From Viscum album (Eukaryota; Streptophyta; Magnoliopsida; Santalales; Viscaceae), in NCBI GenBank assembly GCA_963277665.1, contig OY728147.1, forward strand, positions 1,265,105,424-1,265,169,423: a stretch of 64,000 nucleotides of DNA, given 5' to 3'. The notes under the pieces were generated by a model that saw only the letters and a program-made list of their open reading frames with translations, did no database searches and was not told the DNA's origin. Below, piece after piece: positions 22,641-34,946 of this stretch. Both the position numbers and the translations under genes were made by a program. The number at the start of each line of letters is the position of its first letter. Position 1 is the stretch's first letter.

Positions 22641-25148
22641 AATTATGTGTTCAACCTCATCAATTCATTCATTTCTTCCACTTGTTTTGTGAATCATTGC
22701 TCTAGTGAGAGCGATTGGCCTTCTCTATAGGAAGGGTATGTAACCTGATTCATTCATTTCCCCTTATTTGACACATTTCTGAGAGGGGGAAGTGGGTTAC
22801 ATGAATGATTACCTAGATTCTTGGTAATCCATTGTTTTCATGTACGCACACCTTCTTCTTTTTTGTCTGTGCGTACAACCTCTTGAGCAGGATTTTTCTC
22901 ATCTGATCCCTCTAAGTGACCCTCATATGGAGGATCAGCAACAATGACATTGATGACATTGATTGGTTCATAACGTATTTCATCCCTTCTATCATCATTT
23001 CTGTGATATTTTCTGCTTCCATGACCTTGATGATACATTGAATTTTGTTGATTCAATCCCTCACGAACTTCTTGATGAACCGTTATTTTGATGGATTATC
23101 TTGATAACTCGTCTCTTCGTTCCTCTTATGGATTCTTCCCTAATCGAGAGAAGACTGACTTTCTCTAAGGGAGAGATTGAGGATTTGGAAAATTCCCCAG
23201 TCCTGTGGACTGGGGCTATTCCTACTGTTTCTTCTCAACTCCTCAAATCCTATTTGATGATTCTGAGTGATTAGTTAAAAGAGTCCCCAATATAGCAATC
23301 TGGGGTGGTTCATGAGCTTCTATATCTGAGATTTTCTTGAAAGCTCTCCTGATCTTATAGACTTTAGTCCGGAAATTGGTTAGATACATCAACCAACATC
23401 CACTATAATCACCTGGCTCAAAAGACCGTTGGATGATTTCTGACACTTCATTCACAAGATGATGTGCTTGATCCAAACGAGATTCCTATTCAAGATTCTT
23501 TTTTTCTTCATGCAGGAGTAACTCAAAAACATGTTATCTGTATGCTTGATTTTGAGAAGAACTAGTTTAGTCTTGTTCTTGAGTGATCCTTTGACTAAAA
23601 AACCAATTGGTTGTGGCCATCCATGGGCTATAACATTGCATAAGACCATTTTTGGATGGATTTTCTGACTGGAGAGTATAGTGAAATGTAGTGCTCCATG
23701 AACACCCCATACCCTGATATGAATACCATATGGGGCATTGGAAATTAACTGGAACAATATTCTTAGGGCACCAAGGCATGAACGCTAAAGATGTCTTTGG
23801 TGCTTCTCAGCCTTCAGATATCGAGAAACTAAGAGAGATACCAAATCAATTTGGCATTGTAACCATACTATTATCTTGACAGGATCTTTTCATTCATCAA
23901 AAGATAGTATTTTCTTATTCAACAAACAAATATTTTTCCATATGTTCAGACGAATATCATGAATTCCATTTTCCGTCAACATCTCTGGAATGTCATACTA
24001 AGAATCATCCAAAAGTGAAAACATAACTAGCACTTCACCTTTCACCAGTTGTTTTCTCATATTCAGTACATCATATTTATCATTAAATGAATATTATTCT
24101 ACCTAATTAGACTAGAGTTGGTGATTCCTTGTTGCTTCATCAGATTCAACAATATTGGTAGAGAATTCACTGATCTAACTAGAAGATGAACGACCCAGAG
24201 ATGGTTCGGAGAATGACCTACACCCTAGGGTATCTTCTAATTGAGAAAGTGTTTCACCTGATAGTGGTAAAGCATCATACATGACTATCTTCACATTTTC
24301 ATGTTCCTCAAGATAAGAGGGCTTTTTTTCACTACATTTTCCATTGGAGAATTTTCTAGGCAATGTCTATTATTACTGTGGAGAGTACTTTCATAGGTAA
24401 ATTCATCATCATAAGGAGGACAACCATGGTGGGTTATAGAAAATGATGAAACATTTTTCTCCTTGATCTTCTTGACACCCAGAGGGTTCTTGTGGATCTC
24501 ATATGAAGATGAAACTTAGAGATCGATTGAACTGTCATGAAGAAAGACTTCCTGAGTAAGTGTCTAATAAAGACCTTTGGAATTAATGTTGCCCCTATTG
24601 GGAAATGAGGGAGTAGAATCTTGAATTCCAACTGATAATTGTCTGAGGGATTCAAGAAATCCAGCATCGTGCAAGGTCATATTATAGATTGGCTCTTGAT
24701 TTATTGATTGTGTTGGGTGGGTATTCTTCATAGACGCCTTATTACTCACTTTAGGAACCACTTGTTGACGAAAGTGGTTATTATGGGCACGTGTATATTC
24801 ATGTTCTGGAGAAATGATCAGGTTAGGCTTATTATCTCCACTCAAATCAGGTGTATCTGCATGACTTGATTGTCTGTATGATATGGGGGAGTACGCCCCA
24901 CAACCCTCTTGGACTGGAATAGAGGTGTGTTTCTGTTCTGGAGTGAACTGTTGATGTGTCACTCCACTGGTAGGGATACATTTGTATTTCTTCCACTGTG
25001 ATGCTACTGAAGCTGTTATAATATAATTTCAAGCATACAGAATATGAGAAGGGATTTGCTTCTGCTGTTTCACCATTAACATAATATGCTTGGTGACTTC
25101 AGCTGCCATAATGGGAATATATGTCCATTCCGTGCTTAGAATAGGTGT
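22641..25148 (-). pseudogene. Region upstream of Tat gag (gag N-terminus or Ogre-like ORF1), broken
   Basis: Several short minus-strand ORFs in different frames (for example 23243-23476, 23452-23779, 24175-24363, 24564-24962) look like one broken long coding region. They include PPEAHE-like and EHEYTRAH/PEQKHTSIPV pieces. A similar QEHTPV-like pattern resumes at 37445 beyond the chromovirus, showing that one ORF was split. No domain was recognised. Ogre-type elements carry an extra ORF before gag, which this could be. Confidence 0.45.
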
Positions 25149-25356
25149 GTGTTTGTAGAGACCCGAAGCTTGACGTACATGGACATTACATTACATTTCC
25201 GGAATACATAGTACATAACAAAAACACACACTAAAGAATCGTAATAGTTTAGTGTCTTTGGAAACTCGGAACGTAATATTCTAATCGTGGTGAAAGTTCT
25301 TCAATATCTCCCATAAAGGTCATCCCTTTTTTTTACCTAAAACCTTTCTTTATATC

Positions 25357-27319
25357 CTGGGGAAAAGAAAACATAAAAGGGTGAGCTCCAATGCTCAGCA
25401 AGGGCAATAAAGGAAATAAAAATCATATCATATCTTTTTGAAAATCATAACCTGCAAAAGAGATCATAAAATCTTAATAAATCATAGAAGTGAAAATGAG
25501 ATCCCCATAATCATAACATGAAACTTGAAACTTTGTGGCATCCACACATAATCATGGAAAATCATTTCTTGTTAGTCCTGACTCATTGCCAAGACTATCT
25601 TAGTGGACAAAGTCCCTTTCTGAATCGAGTAACCCTCGTTTCAGTCCTGTTTCACTGAACCGGTATAACCTACCGTTCCAGCCCTGTCTATCTCATGAGA
25701 TATAAAATCTTTACCCAATGCATTGGAGGGAGATATAGGTCCCACCCATCTTATAATGAATCCTTTCTTATGTGTGCCACATAATCATAAAACATACATC
25801 ATCGCATAACACATGAAACAAAAATGGGATTCTTGAAACATCATGACATCATAAATCAATTCATATAAGATAAAGGAATTCATAAAAATAATTCCATCAC
25901 AACATGATCAAATCAATGTAATAATAGGGATAAAAACAGAACCCTTTATTATCTTAGATGGAAAATAATTTTGAAAATCACTTGAACTCCATTCTTGAGG
26001 AAAATATCCTTTCTTCTTCAAAAACATTTTTCCTTTCATAACATGTCATACAACTTTAAAATAAAAGAAGTTGATTAAAAATAAACTTAAAAACTTGTAA
26101 AGGAAGCTTCTTGGAAACAATGTTTTAAAAATCCATTCATGCCGTATAAGTTTAAAAAAAACATTCTTCATACTTTTGTCAGAAACGTCAAAAAGCACCT
26201 CGTACGACAAAAGATTCCTTTCATAGATATTACTAAAAACTCACCGAAGGGTAAAAATGGATTTAAACAATTGTAGGTGGATGGAAATAATATTACATAT
26301 TGATGAAACATGGATGTGGATGATAAAATACACCCCAGTAAAGACTTATGAATAAACAATCTCGGATAAAAATGAGATTGTGATATTTCCCTTACCTTAG
26401 GTCCAATTTGCTTCGTATGTGTCCGAACCTCCTGTATAATGATTTAAATAATGTCATTGACTTATTACAGAATCATATTCATTGTTATGATATCATATAT
26501 GGTTCACTTATGACATTATATTACCCGTTCTTTTGTAAATTCCATGTTAAAGAAGCGTTTTGGGTAAAATCGTTTCATTTATCGTAGGTGTCTTGACTTG
26601 TTGTTCTTGACATCATTATTACTTATATCATGATTTACTTACTTCCAGAATATAAAATATTATTTATATATCATATATATTCAGTATATATATATATAAT
26701 AGATAGATAAAATGAAAAACACCGTTCATGGAGACGGTAGTCCGTACGTACGCATGAACGCTGTTTTTCTTTCCTTATTGTCTTGAAATGGAAGTAAGTA
26801 GATGACATACATATGTATATATATACATAAATCCAGTAGCTTTATAATGTCATATATTTCATTATTATTTCTTATATATACATTATAATCATTCTTAAAT
26901 GGTTAACATGGAGAATGAATCTCATCGCGTCGTGGAGACGGTAGTCCGTACGTACGCACGAGCGATGATATCATTTCTATAAATATTGAATTGAATTGGA
27001 GTGGATTATACAATATATCAGAATCAATATGATGTTGTAATAACTATGTATAGTTATTCTTTACACCATTATACCCATCCATGTAAGGTGGTGGTGGAAA
27101 ATAGATTACACCACGGCGTGGAAACGGTATTCCGTACGTACGCACGCGCGGTGATTTCTTTTTCCGTAGGATGGATAGATGGTGAAATAGGGTTGTTTCA
27201 TACATATAATAACATATCAGTATATGAGTGATACTTTTGTTATTACTTCATAATGAAACAACCTAAGAAGAAGAAGTGGAAGAAGAAATAAAGATGAAAG
27301 AATTGGTAACGGTAATTAC
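25357..27319 (-). other. Predicted introns 1 and 2 with microexon, 3' LTR
   Basis: Intron 1 is 26432-27319 (888 bp, GAAGAG|GTAATT ... TTATACAG|GAGG). The microexon is 26396-26431 (36 nt, ends GGACCTAAG). Intron 2 is 25357-26395 (1039 bp, GTAAGGG ... TTTTCCCCAG|G). Confidence 0.6.
26724..27153 (-). other. Three covarying stem-loops, 3' LTR
   Basis: H3 26724-26759, H2 26922-26968 and H1 27109-27153, all inside intron 1. In H1 the inner stem is GCGT/ACGC where LTR A has GCAT/ATGC, a two-sided change that keeps pairing. Confidence 0.75.
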
Positions 27320-27487
27320 CTCTTCTTTGAAGTGCCTCTTTGAGACCTCCTCTTAGGGCAATAGAATTGGTCTTTGAGGAAGACCAGAACCTCTAGGATG
27401 TTTCTAGGGAAGTGGAGAAGAGATTTTGGCAGGGGTTGGCCGAGCTTGAGTGCTCAAATTGGTGTGAGGAGGAGGGGGAGGAGGTGT

Positions 27488-27496
27488 CCTTTTATA
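27488..27496 (-). promoter_or_regulatory. TATA box, 3' LTR
   Basis: Minus strand TATAAAAGG in a C/T-rich context. It is the counterpart of 36005-36013. Confidence 0.6.
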
Positions 27497-28929
27497 GGGG
27501 AGGAGAGGGGCACCTTAGGAATATCTCAAAATATTATTTTATATTAAAGTCAAAATCAGTTTATAATGGTTCCAAAGGGTCTTATTTCGAAGCTAAAGTG
27601 GGGATGGGTCGAAATCCTATCAACCAATATAATTTAGACAAGTTTAGGATATTATTTTAACCTTATCAATTAGATTTAACTCTAAGTTAAATAATTTAAC
27701 TTTTACCATGTCTTTTTGTTTTCTTTCACTATATGGTTAATAAACTTACTATAACATGCCAAACGAACCCCAAATTGTTTATTATTAATATATATATTCT
27801 TATCTAAGTCATTTGGCCGAACCTTAGATTTTTAGGAATAAAATAACAATTAATAATATAATATTTGATTTAAAAACTATTTTGTGTCAATTTTGACACT
27901 ATTTGATATATGATTTGTTTGAAAGTAATAATAGAATTATATGTTCGAACCAAGTTGATTAAATCAACACTAATATATCATAGTAACCTATAAAATTAGT
28001 GTAATTCATAAAAAGTCTCAAATTACATTTATTGTGGTATTTATATTATCAATTTTGTCAATATTTCATTAATAAGATAATTACTGCATCATCTTTGTGT
28101 CATAAATAAATTAAATTATTTGATGTCTAAAAATTACAAATAAAATACCATCATGTAGGAAATCTTTTTAGCTTTCTAATGAATATTTACAATTGAATTT
28201 ATCTCTTGTATAACCCCATATTAAAAATGATTTACTTATTAAACTTTGATTTTAACTATTTTAACCCTTCTTTAAATAAATTAATAATAAATGTCCTAAT
28301 CTAATCCAAGTGGGCCTAAATGGTCATATTTTATTCCTAAGTTTGTTTTTGGTCGAATTACACTTGTCCAATAGAATTATGACATGTGTTAGGGTAATAT
28401 TAATATCATATTTACCCTTAGTTACCCTATTTACTATTAACCGCGGTAAAAAAAAGTAAAAAGTTACTATTCACCAAAAAATTATTTTCATCTCATTGAA
28501 CCACATTTTAGTCCTTGATATTAACCGTGTCTCTCGGATTTTTGAAATTCCAATCACAGAAGCGGTAAAATTAAGTTTTATGCAAAATTCAGTTTTTAAC
28601 CTACCACTTAGTGGTTTCACTATTCATCAAAAATTGAAAGTTTTCAGAAAAATACCAAAATTTCACCCTAGGCTAATTTCGATATTCTGAGTCCAAAAAT
28701 GAAGTCCATTTTGAAAAATAAAATTTATAAAATTTCAAAAAGTGGTTATTACTATTCATAACGGCTAGTTTTAATAGCATATTGTTGTTTAGTGAAACTC
28801 GATATTGCGTACGACGCAAGCTATCGAGGAAGGTCGCGATTGCGTGTAAAGCAAGTCAAGAAAGTGTTGTGTAGAAAAAGATTCCTTTGATAATTTATAT
28901 AACATAAAAGTCTCGGGTGTTACATTCTA

Positions 28930-28937
28930 CCCCCCTT
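28930..28937 (-). other. Polypurine tract of the chromovirus
   Basis: Minus strand AAGGGGGG five bases before the 3' LTR start. Confidence 0.85.
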
Positions 28938-28963
28938 AAAAAGAATTTCGCCCTCGAAATTCG

Positions 28964-30940
28964 TCACTTTGTAACAAACAGATGAGGATACTTCTCCCTC
29001 ATCATATCCTCAAGCTCCCATGTAGCTTCTTCAAGTTGGTGGTTTCTCCATAAAACTTTCACCAAGCGAGTGGTCTTGTTTCGTAGGACTTTTTCGCTAC
29101 GATCCAGAATCTCTATCGGCTGTTCTTCATAAGAAAGATCTTGCTCCAGCGGTACAACTTCTGAGCTGAGTACATGTGAAGGATCTGGTATGTACTTTCT
29201 CAGGAGAGATACATGGAACACATCGTGAACTTGAGAGAGATTCGGTGGAAGCGCCAATCGGTAAGCTACCTTCCCAACACGATCCAGTATTTTGAAAGGA
29301 CCGATATATCTAGGGCTCAACTTCCCCTTCTTTCCAAATCTCATAACCCTCTTCCAGGGAGATATTCGTAAGAACACTTTATCACCCACTTCGAACTCTA
29401 GGTCTTTTATTTGGTTGTCGGCATAGCTTTTCTGTCGACTCTGAGCTGCTCTTATGTGTTGTTGAATAGATCTGACCTTTTCTGCTATTTCATCAACGAG
29501 ATCAGGTCCTAATAGCTTTCTTTCCCCAACTTCATCCCAGCAAGTTGGAGTCCTGCATTTCTTTCCATAGAGAGCTTCATAAGGAGCCATTTGAATACTG
29601 GAGTGAAATCTATTATTATAAGAAAATTCCACCAAAGGTAGGTGTTGATCCCAACCTCCTTTGAAATCCATAGAGCAAGCTCTCAACATATCTTCTAGGG
29701 TTTGAATTGTTCTCTTAGACTGACCGTCTATCTGGGGATGATAAGCAGTGCTGAAACTCAACTCTGTATCTAGAGTATGCTGAAGACTTCGCCAGAACTT
29801 CGAGGTAAATCTCGGATCTCGATCAGATATAATAGAAAGTGGTACTCCATGCAATCTTACCACTTCCTTTACATATATCCTGGCAAGCTGATCTAGAGAG
29901 AAATCCTCTCTAATAGGAATGAAGTGTGCAGACTTTGTAAGACGATCAACTATGACCCAAATAGAATTATTGCCTTTGGATGTTTTAGGAAGTCCTGTGA
30001 CAAAGTCCATAGTGATGTTTTCCCATTTCCATTCGGGTATGGGTAATGGTTGTAAAATTCCCTTAGACTTCTGTCTCTCAGCTTTAACTTGTTGACAAAC
30101 CAAGCGTCGAGAGACATATTCAGCAACATCTCTTTTCATGCCATCCCACCAGAAGTACTCTTTCAGGTCCCTATACATCTTCGTGCTTCCAGGATGAATA
30201 GATAATGAAGAACTATGAGCCTCATCCAGAAGCTCATTCTTTAATCCGGGTATGGGAGGAACGCAAACCCGATTCCTGAACTTTATTATCCCATCACAAT
30301 CAAGGTTGAATTCAGGAACATTTCTCACCTTCTTTTGTAACTCTACATCTTCTTTCTGTGCCTCTTTAATCTTCACATGTATAGATGGTTGAACATTCAT
30401 TTGAGAAAGATAAGATTTTTCCCCTTCCATTATAATTCCAAGATCCATCCTTTGTAAATCCATAAATATTGGATCTTTTGTGATCCTCATCATGGATAAA
30501 CTAGCATGGTCTTGTCGACTTAATGCATCTGCCACCTTGTTTGCTTTCCCAGGGTGGTAATGGATTGAGCAGTCATAATCCTTAATCAGCTCCAACCATC
30601 TTCTTTGACGCATATTCAACTCCTTTTGTGTGAAAATATACTTTAAACTTTTATGATCAGTATAAATATCACACCTTTCACCATAAAGGTAATGCCTCCA
30701 AATATTTAATGCAAAGATTACCGCAGCCAACTCCAAATCATGTGTTGGGTAATTTTGTTCATGGATTTTCAACTGTCGTGAGGCATAAGCTATCACCATA
30801 TCATTTTGCATAAGAACACACCCCAATCCCTTCTTGGATGCATCACTGTAGATCACAAACCTTTCTCCACTACAAGGCAGTGTGAGCACAGGTGCACTGG
30901 ATAACCTTCTTTTCAACTCCTTGAAATTCTCTTCACATTC
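28964..30940 (-). pseudogene. Chromovirus pol 3' part: RNase H, integrase, chromodomain
   Basis: 650 codons open from the first Met at 30916, in the same frame as the upstream ORF but separated by a TAG at 30941-30943. RNase H residues are present: YSDAS (D24), E62, YTDHKS (D87), D130. In the integrase zinc finger H234, H241 and C274 are kept, but the first Cys of the CX2C pair is Arg271 (codon at 30104-30106). The core has D304 and D365, but the catalytic Glu position is Lys401 (29714-29716), in GQSKRT. A GPY/F-type block lies at about 531-546. A chromodomain-like end (about 597-645, [10 protein letters not shown]...TWELE) is known in this family to guide insertion to chromatin. Length is normal for the family. 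The lesions make this integrase very unlikely to work. Confidence 0.88.
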
Positions 30941-33445
30941 CTATGTCCAGACAAACTTAACTCCTTTCCGAGTCAACTTGGTGAGTGGATTAGATAATCG
31001 TGAAAAATCTTTTACAAAACTTCGATAATATCCAGCCAAACCAAGAAAACTTTGGATCTCAGTTACTGTTGTTGGTCTTGACCATCTTTCGATAACCTCT
31101 GTTTTTGCTGGATCCACAGATATCCCCTCTTTTGAGATTATATGACCCAAAAATGCAACTTTTTGAAGCCAAAATTCACACTTGGTAAATTTGGCATAAA
31201 TCTTCTCCTTTCTCAGGGTCTTCAATATAATTCTCAAGTGATCTTCATGCTCTTCCTTGCTCTTTGAATAGACAAGAATATCGTCTATAAAGACTACCAC
31301 AAATTGATCAAGATAGTCTCTAAAGACTCTATTCATTAGATCCATGAAGATAGCAGGGGCATTAGTAAGACCAAATGGCATCACTATAAATTCATAGTGT
31401 CCATACCTTGTACGGAAAGCCGTCTTTGGTATATCCTCCCTTTTGACCCTTAATTGATGATACCCTGAACGAAGATCAATCTTGGAAAAGTATTGAGCTC
31501 TGCGTAGTTGGTCAAATAAGTCATCAATGCGTGGGAGAGGATATTTGTTCTTGATAGTGATCTTGTTAAGTTCTCGATAATCAATGCAGAGTCTCATTGA
31601 TCCATCTTTCTTCTTAACAAATAGAACAGGTGCTCCCCAAGGTGACGCACTAGGGCGTATGAATCCCTTATCAAGATTCTCTTGGAGTTGCTTCTTCAAT
31701 TCCTGCAACTCAATTGGGGCCATTCTATAAGGTGTCTTTGAAATAGGCAAAGCACCCGGTACGAGTTCTATTGAAAACTCAACTTCACGATTTGGTGGAA
31801 GACCCGGTAATTCCTCTGGAAAGACATCATCAAACTCCCTTACAATGGGCATATTCTTAATCGTGAGTTTCTCACCAACCATTTGAGATAAATAACCTTC
31901 ATTTAGTGGGATCAATACCCATAAGATGGAAGAAATTTCCACTGGAAGGTTATGTTCATCCTTGCATTTGTATACGATCGTAGATTGATCTGGAGTATGA
32001 AATGTGACTTCCCTTCTTTGGCAATTGATATGAGCTCCATGTAGAGAAAGCCAATCCATGCCAAGAATCACATCAAATTCCACTAAAGGAAGGATCACAA
32101 GATTTGCAGGAAGCACTTTCCCACAAACTTCGATCGGAGAAGAATTATAAACTTTTGATGCGATTGATGTGCCATTAGGTGTTGTCACAGCTAACTCAAC
32201 ATCTAATTGTTGAGGTAGTACGGTGATACCCTTAGAAAAGTCTTCAGAAATAAAAGAGTGGGTGGATCCAGAATCAAATAAAACATTTGCTACTTTAGAG
32301 TGGATGGTAAGTGTACCTTTCACCACATCGTTATCGTACTCCACATCGCTGATAGAAATTGCATGTGACTTTCCTTTGTCTTTATCCTTAAGAGTTTGTT
32401 GACGTCGACCATCATCATCAACCCTTGGATTTGGGCATTGATTGGCATAATGCCCCATCTCCTTGCACTTGAAACATTGAAGTGTTGTAGGTTCATTCTG
32501 TGTATCCCTTCCTTTGTTTGCGTCATTAGACATCTTCTTCCCATTATCACGGCATTCAAATGCCCGATGACCTTCCTTTCCACATTTAAAACATTTACTT
32601 GTCCCTTTAAGACAACTCCCTCCATGTTTCTTTCCACACTTTGAGCATAAGGAAAATCTCATCTTCTTTTCTGTGTGCTCTTTAGATTTTTCTTTGAATT
32701 CCATCTTCCTCTTCTTATCAAACCCATGTGACTGATGGGTTACTCCAATCTCCATCTCGACTTTGAGAGCACATCGAACTATTTCCTCGTAGCTATTGAA
32801 GTCCCTTATGGCTAACGCCCTTCGAAGACTTGGTTTTAAGCCACTAAAGAATCGATCGATCTTACTCTCAGGTTGGATAATAATACCAGAAGCGTACCTT
32901 GCAAGTCTTGTAAAATTTGCTTCATAGGTACCAACAGATTCATCATCCCTTTGCTTCAGTTCAAGAAACTCTTTCTCCATCTTTTTTCGGAGAATACGAG
33001 GGAAGTACTTATTGAAAAATAAGTTCTTGAACTCGTCCCATTCCATAGACTCAATTTCATCCCTTTGCCTCGTATTCTTAACAAGATTCCACCATTGATC
33101 AGCATCTCCTTCCAAACGATACACTGCTAGGATGAATTTATCATGTTCAGAACATTGAAGAACTGAAAATATCTTTTCAGTAGTACTAATCCATTGTTCA
33201 GCAACTAATGGATCAGTAGACCCGCTGAAAGAAGGTGGATGCTGCCTCATGAAGGATTCAACAGAATGTTGCTCCCTCCTTTGATCGTTTGGAAATCCTG
33301 CATGATTCATAGCTTGAGAAAGTTGTGTGAGCATGGCTACAAGATTTTGCATTCCAGCTCCCATATCGTTTGGTTGCTCAGGGGGACAATCATTGCATTG
33401 CCCATCGCATTCCGCATTAACACGGTTCCTTCGGGTTCCAGCCAT
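30941..33445 (-). CDS. Chromovirus Gag-protease-RT polyprotein, cut short by TAG
   Basis: 834 codons starting at ATG 33445, three bases after a TTTTAG acceptor-like site. Gag capsid region is about residues 60-235 ([23 protein letters not shown]). Zinc knuckles: a CX2CX3HX3C-type at about 267, then [14 protein letters not shown] (285-298) and [14 protein letters not shown] (324-337). Aspartic protease has [11 protein letters not shown] (D391), with ILGMDWL downstream. RT spans about 590-790 with LCIDYREL and the active site FIDD (719-722). The frame ends at FVWT followed by TAG, just before the RNase H domain that continues in phase at 30940. An intact family member would read through as one polyprotein of about 1490 residues. 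Gag, protease and RT motifs look undamaged. Confidence 0.92.
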   Translation of the reverse strand: MAGTRRNRVNAECDGQCNDCPPEQPNDMGAGMQNLVAMLTQLSQAMNHAGFPNDQRREQHSVESFMRQHPPSFSGSTDPLVAEQWISTTEKIFSVLQCSEHDKFILAVYRLEGDADQWWNLVKNTRQRDEIESMEWDEFKNLFFNKYFPRILRKKMEKEFLELKQRDDESVGTYEANFTRLARYASGIIIQPESKIDRFFSGLKPSLRRALAIRDFNSYEEIVRCALKVEMEIGVTHQSHGFDKKRKMEFKEKSKEHTEKKMRFSLCSKCGKKHGGSCLKGTSKCFKCGKEGHRAFECRDNGKKMSNDANKGRDTQNEPTTLQCFKCKEMGHYANQCPNPRVDDDGRRQQTLKDKDKGKSHAISISDVEYDNDVVKGTLTIHSKVANVLFDSGSTHSFISEDFSKGITVLPQQLDVELAVTTPNGTSIASKVYNSSPIEVCGKVLPANLVILPLVEFDVILGMDWLSLHGAHINCQRREVTFHTPDQSTIVYKCKDEHNLPVEISSILWVLIPLNEGYLSQMVGEKLTIKNMPIVREFDDVFPEELPGLPPNREVEFSIELVPGALPISKTPYRMAPIELQELKKQLQENLDKGFIRPSASPWGAPVLFVKKKDGSMRLCIDYRELNKITIKNKYPLPRIDDLFDQLRRAQYFSKIDLRSGYHQLRVKREDIPKTAFRTRYGHYEFIVMPFGLTNAPAIFMDLMNRVFRDYLDQFVVVFIDDILVYSKSKEEHEDHLRIILKTLRKEKIYAKFTKCEFWLQKVAFLGHIISKEGISVDPAKTEVIERWSRPTTVTEIQSFLGLAGYYRSFVKDFSRLSNPLTKLTRKGVKFVWT

Positions 33446-33448
33446 TGA

Positions 33449-33851
33449 CTAAAACCAAGAAGAATAGTGTGAGAAACACTAATTATAATAGGAAACCACA
33501 TAATTCAAGAATAAAATTTTCATGCTTAAGGTCTTATCCTAGGTTATTCAAGGCCATTTCTAAAACACTAAGATTGTGTTCTATGCTTAGACTTATCCTT
33601 AGGGTTCTTACTAAGGCTTTCACATCCTAGTTTCCAAAGGTTGACTAAACCTTTCCTCTGATACCAACTGTAGAGACCCGAAGCTTGACGTACATGGACA
33701 TTACATTACATTTGCGGAATACATAGTACATAACAAAAACACACACTAAAGGATCGTAATAGTTTAGTGTCTTTGGAAACTCGGAACGTAATCTTGAAAT
33801 CGTGGTGAAAGTTCTTCAATATCTCCCATAAAGGTCATCCCTTTTTTTTAC
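33449..33851 (-). other. Predicted intron 3 spanning the LTR end and primer site
   Basis: Minus strand donor TTTTAG|GTAAAA at 33851 and acceptor TTCTTGGTTTTAG at 33449, three bases before the gag ATG. Removing it would delete the primer-binding site from the mRNA. Equivalent sites exist in element 3 (62390-62830). Inference from splice-site form and conservation only. Confidence 0.4.
33656..33666 (-). other. Primer-binding site, initiator tRNA-Met
   Basis: Minus strand TGGTATCAGAG two bases after the 5' LTR end. Confidence 0.9.
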
Positions 33852-33871
33852 CTAAAACCTTTCTTTATATC

Positions 33872-34910
33872 CTGGGGAAAAGAAAACATAAAAGGGTGAG
33901 CTCAAATGCTCAGCAAGGGCAATAAAGGAAATAAAAATCATATCATATATTTTTGAAAATCATAACCTGCAAAAGAGATCATAAAATATTAATAAATCAT
34001 AGAAGTGAAAATGAGATCCCCATAATCATAACATGAAACTTGAAACATTGTGGCATCCACACATAATCATGGAAAATCATTTCTTGTTAGTCATGACTCA
34101 TTTCCAAGACTATCTTAGTGGACAAAGTCCCTTTCTGAATCGAGTAACCCTCGTTTCAGTCTTGTTTCACTGAACCGGTATAACCTACCGTTCCAGCCCT
34201 GTCTATCTCATGAGATATAAAATCTTTACCCAATGCATTGGAGGGAGATATAGGTCCCACCCATCTTATAATGAATCCTTTCTTATGTGTGCCACATAAT
34301 CATAAAACATACATCATCGCATTACACATGAAACAAAAATGGGATTTTTGAAACATCATGACATCATAAATCAATTCATATAAGATAAAGGAATTCATAA
34401 AAATAATTCCATCACAACATGATCAAATCAATGTAATAATAGGGATAAAAACAGAACCCTTTATTATCTTAGATGGAAAATAATTTTGAAAATCACTTGA
34501 ACTCCATTCTTGAGGAAAATATCCTTTCTTCTTCAAAAACATTTTTCCTTTCATAACATGTCATACAAATTTAAAATAAAAGAAGTTGATTAAAAATAAA
34601 CTTAAAAACTTGTAAAGGAAGCTTCTTGGAAACAATGTTTTAAAAATCCATTCATGCCGTATAAGTTTAAAAAAAACATTCTTCATACTTTTGTCAGAAA
34701 CGTCAAAAAGAACCTCGTACGACAAAAGATTCCTTTCATAGATATTACTAAAAACTCACCGAAGGGTAAAAATGGATTTAAACAATTGTAGGTGGATGGA
34801 AATAATATTACATATTGATGAAACATGGATGTGGATGATAAAATACACCCCAGTAAAGACTTACGAATAAACAATCTCGGATAAAAATGAGATTGTGATA
34901 TTTCCTTTAC
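33872..34910 (-). other. Predicted LTR intron 2, 5' LTR (1039 bp)
   Basis: Donor CCTAAG|GTAAGG at 34910. Acceptor is a long pyrimidine run ending TTTTCCCCAG at 33872. The region contains the CTTGCTGAG-like conserved block shortly upstream of the acceptor. Confidence 0.55.
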
Positions 34911-34946
34911 CTTAGGTCCAATTTGCTTCGTATGTGTCCGAACCTC
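34911..34946 (-). other. Predicted 36-nt leader microexon, 5' LTR
   Basis: Starts GAGGTTCGGAC and ends GGACCTAAG. Bounded by AG on its 5' side and GTAAGG on its 3' side. Confidence 0.6.

Larger units (their letters stand above)
25154..28924 (-). repeat. 3' LTR of the chromovirus (3771 bp)
   Basis: On the minus strand it runs from TGTAACACCCGAGA at 28924 to GGTCTCTACA at 25154. It matches 33669-37439 almost base for base. Small ORFs inside it (for example 27001-27231) recur in the other LTR only because the LTRs are copies. Confidence 0.95.

Noticed and set aside
27001..27231. 76-codon ORF identical in 27001-27231 and 35518-35748
   Set aside because: The two positions are the same site in the two LTR copies of one element, and it overlaps stem-loops H1 and H2 on the opposite strand. 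Identity reflects LTR copying, not protein selection.
30941..30943. Programmed readthrough of the TAG between RT and RNase H
   Set aside because: Related elements read this region as one frame, no known readthrough context follows the codon, and the same copy has two other damaging changes; a point mutation is simpler.
33239..33630. Plus-strand ORFs over the chromovirus gag and leader (33239-33448, 33445-33630)
   Set aside because: They lie opposite a well-supported Gag coding region and have no family resemblance.
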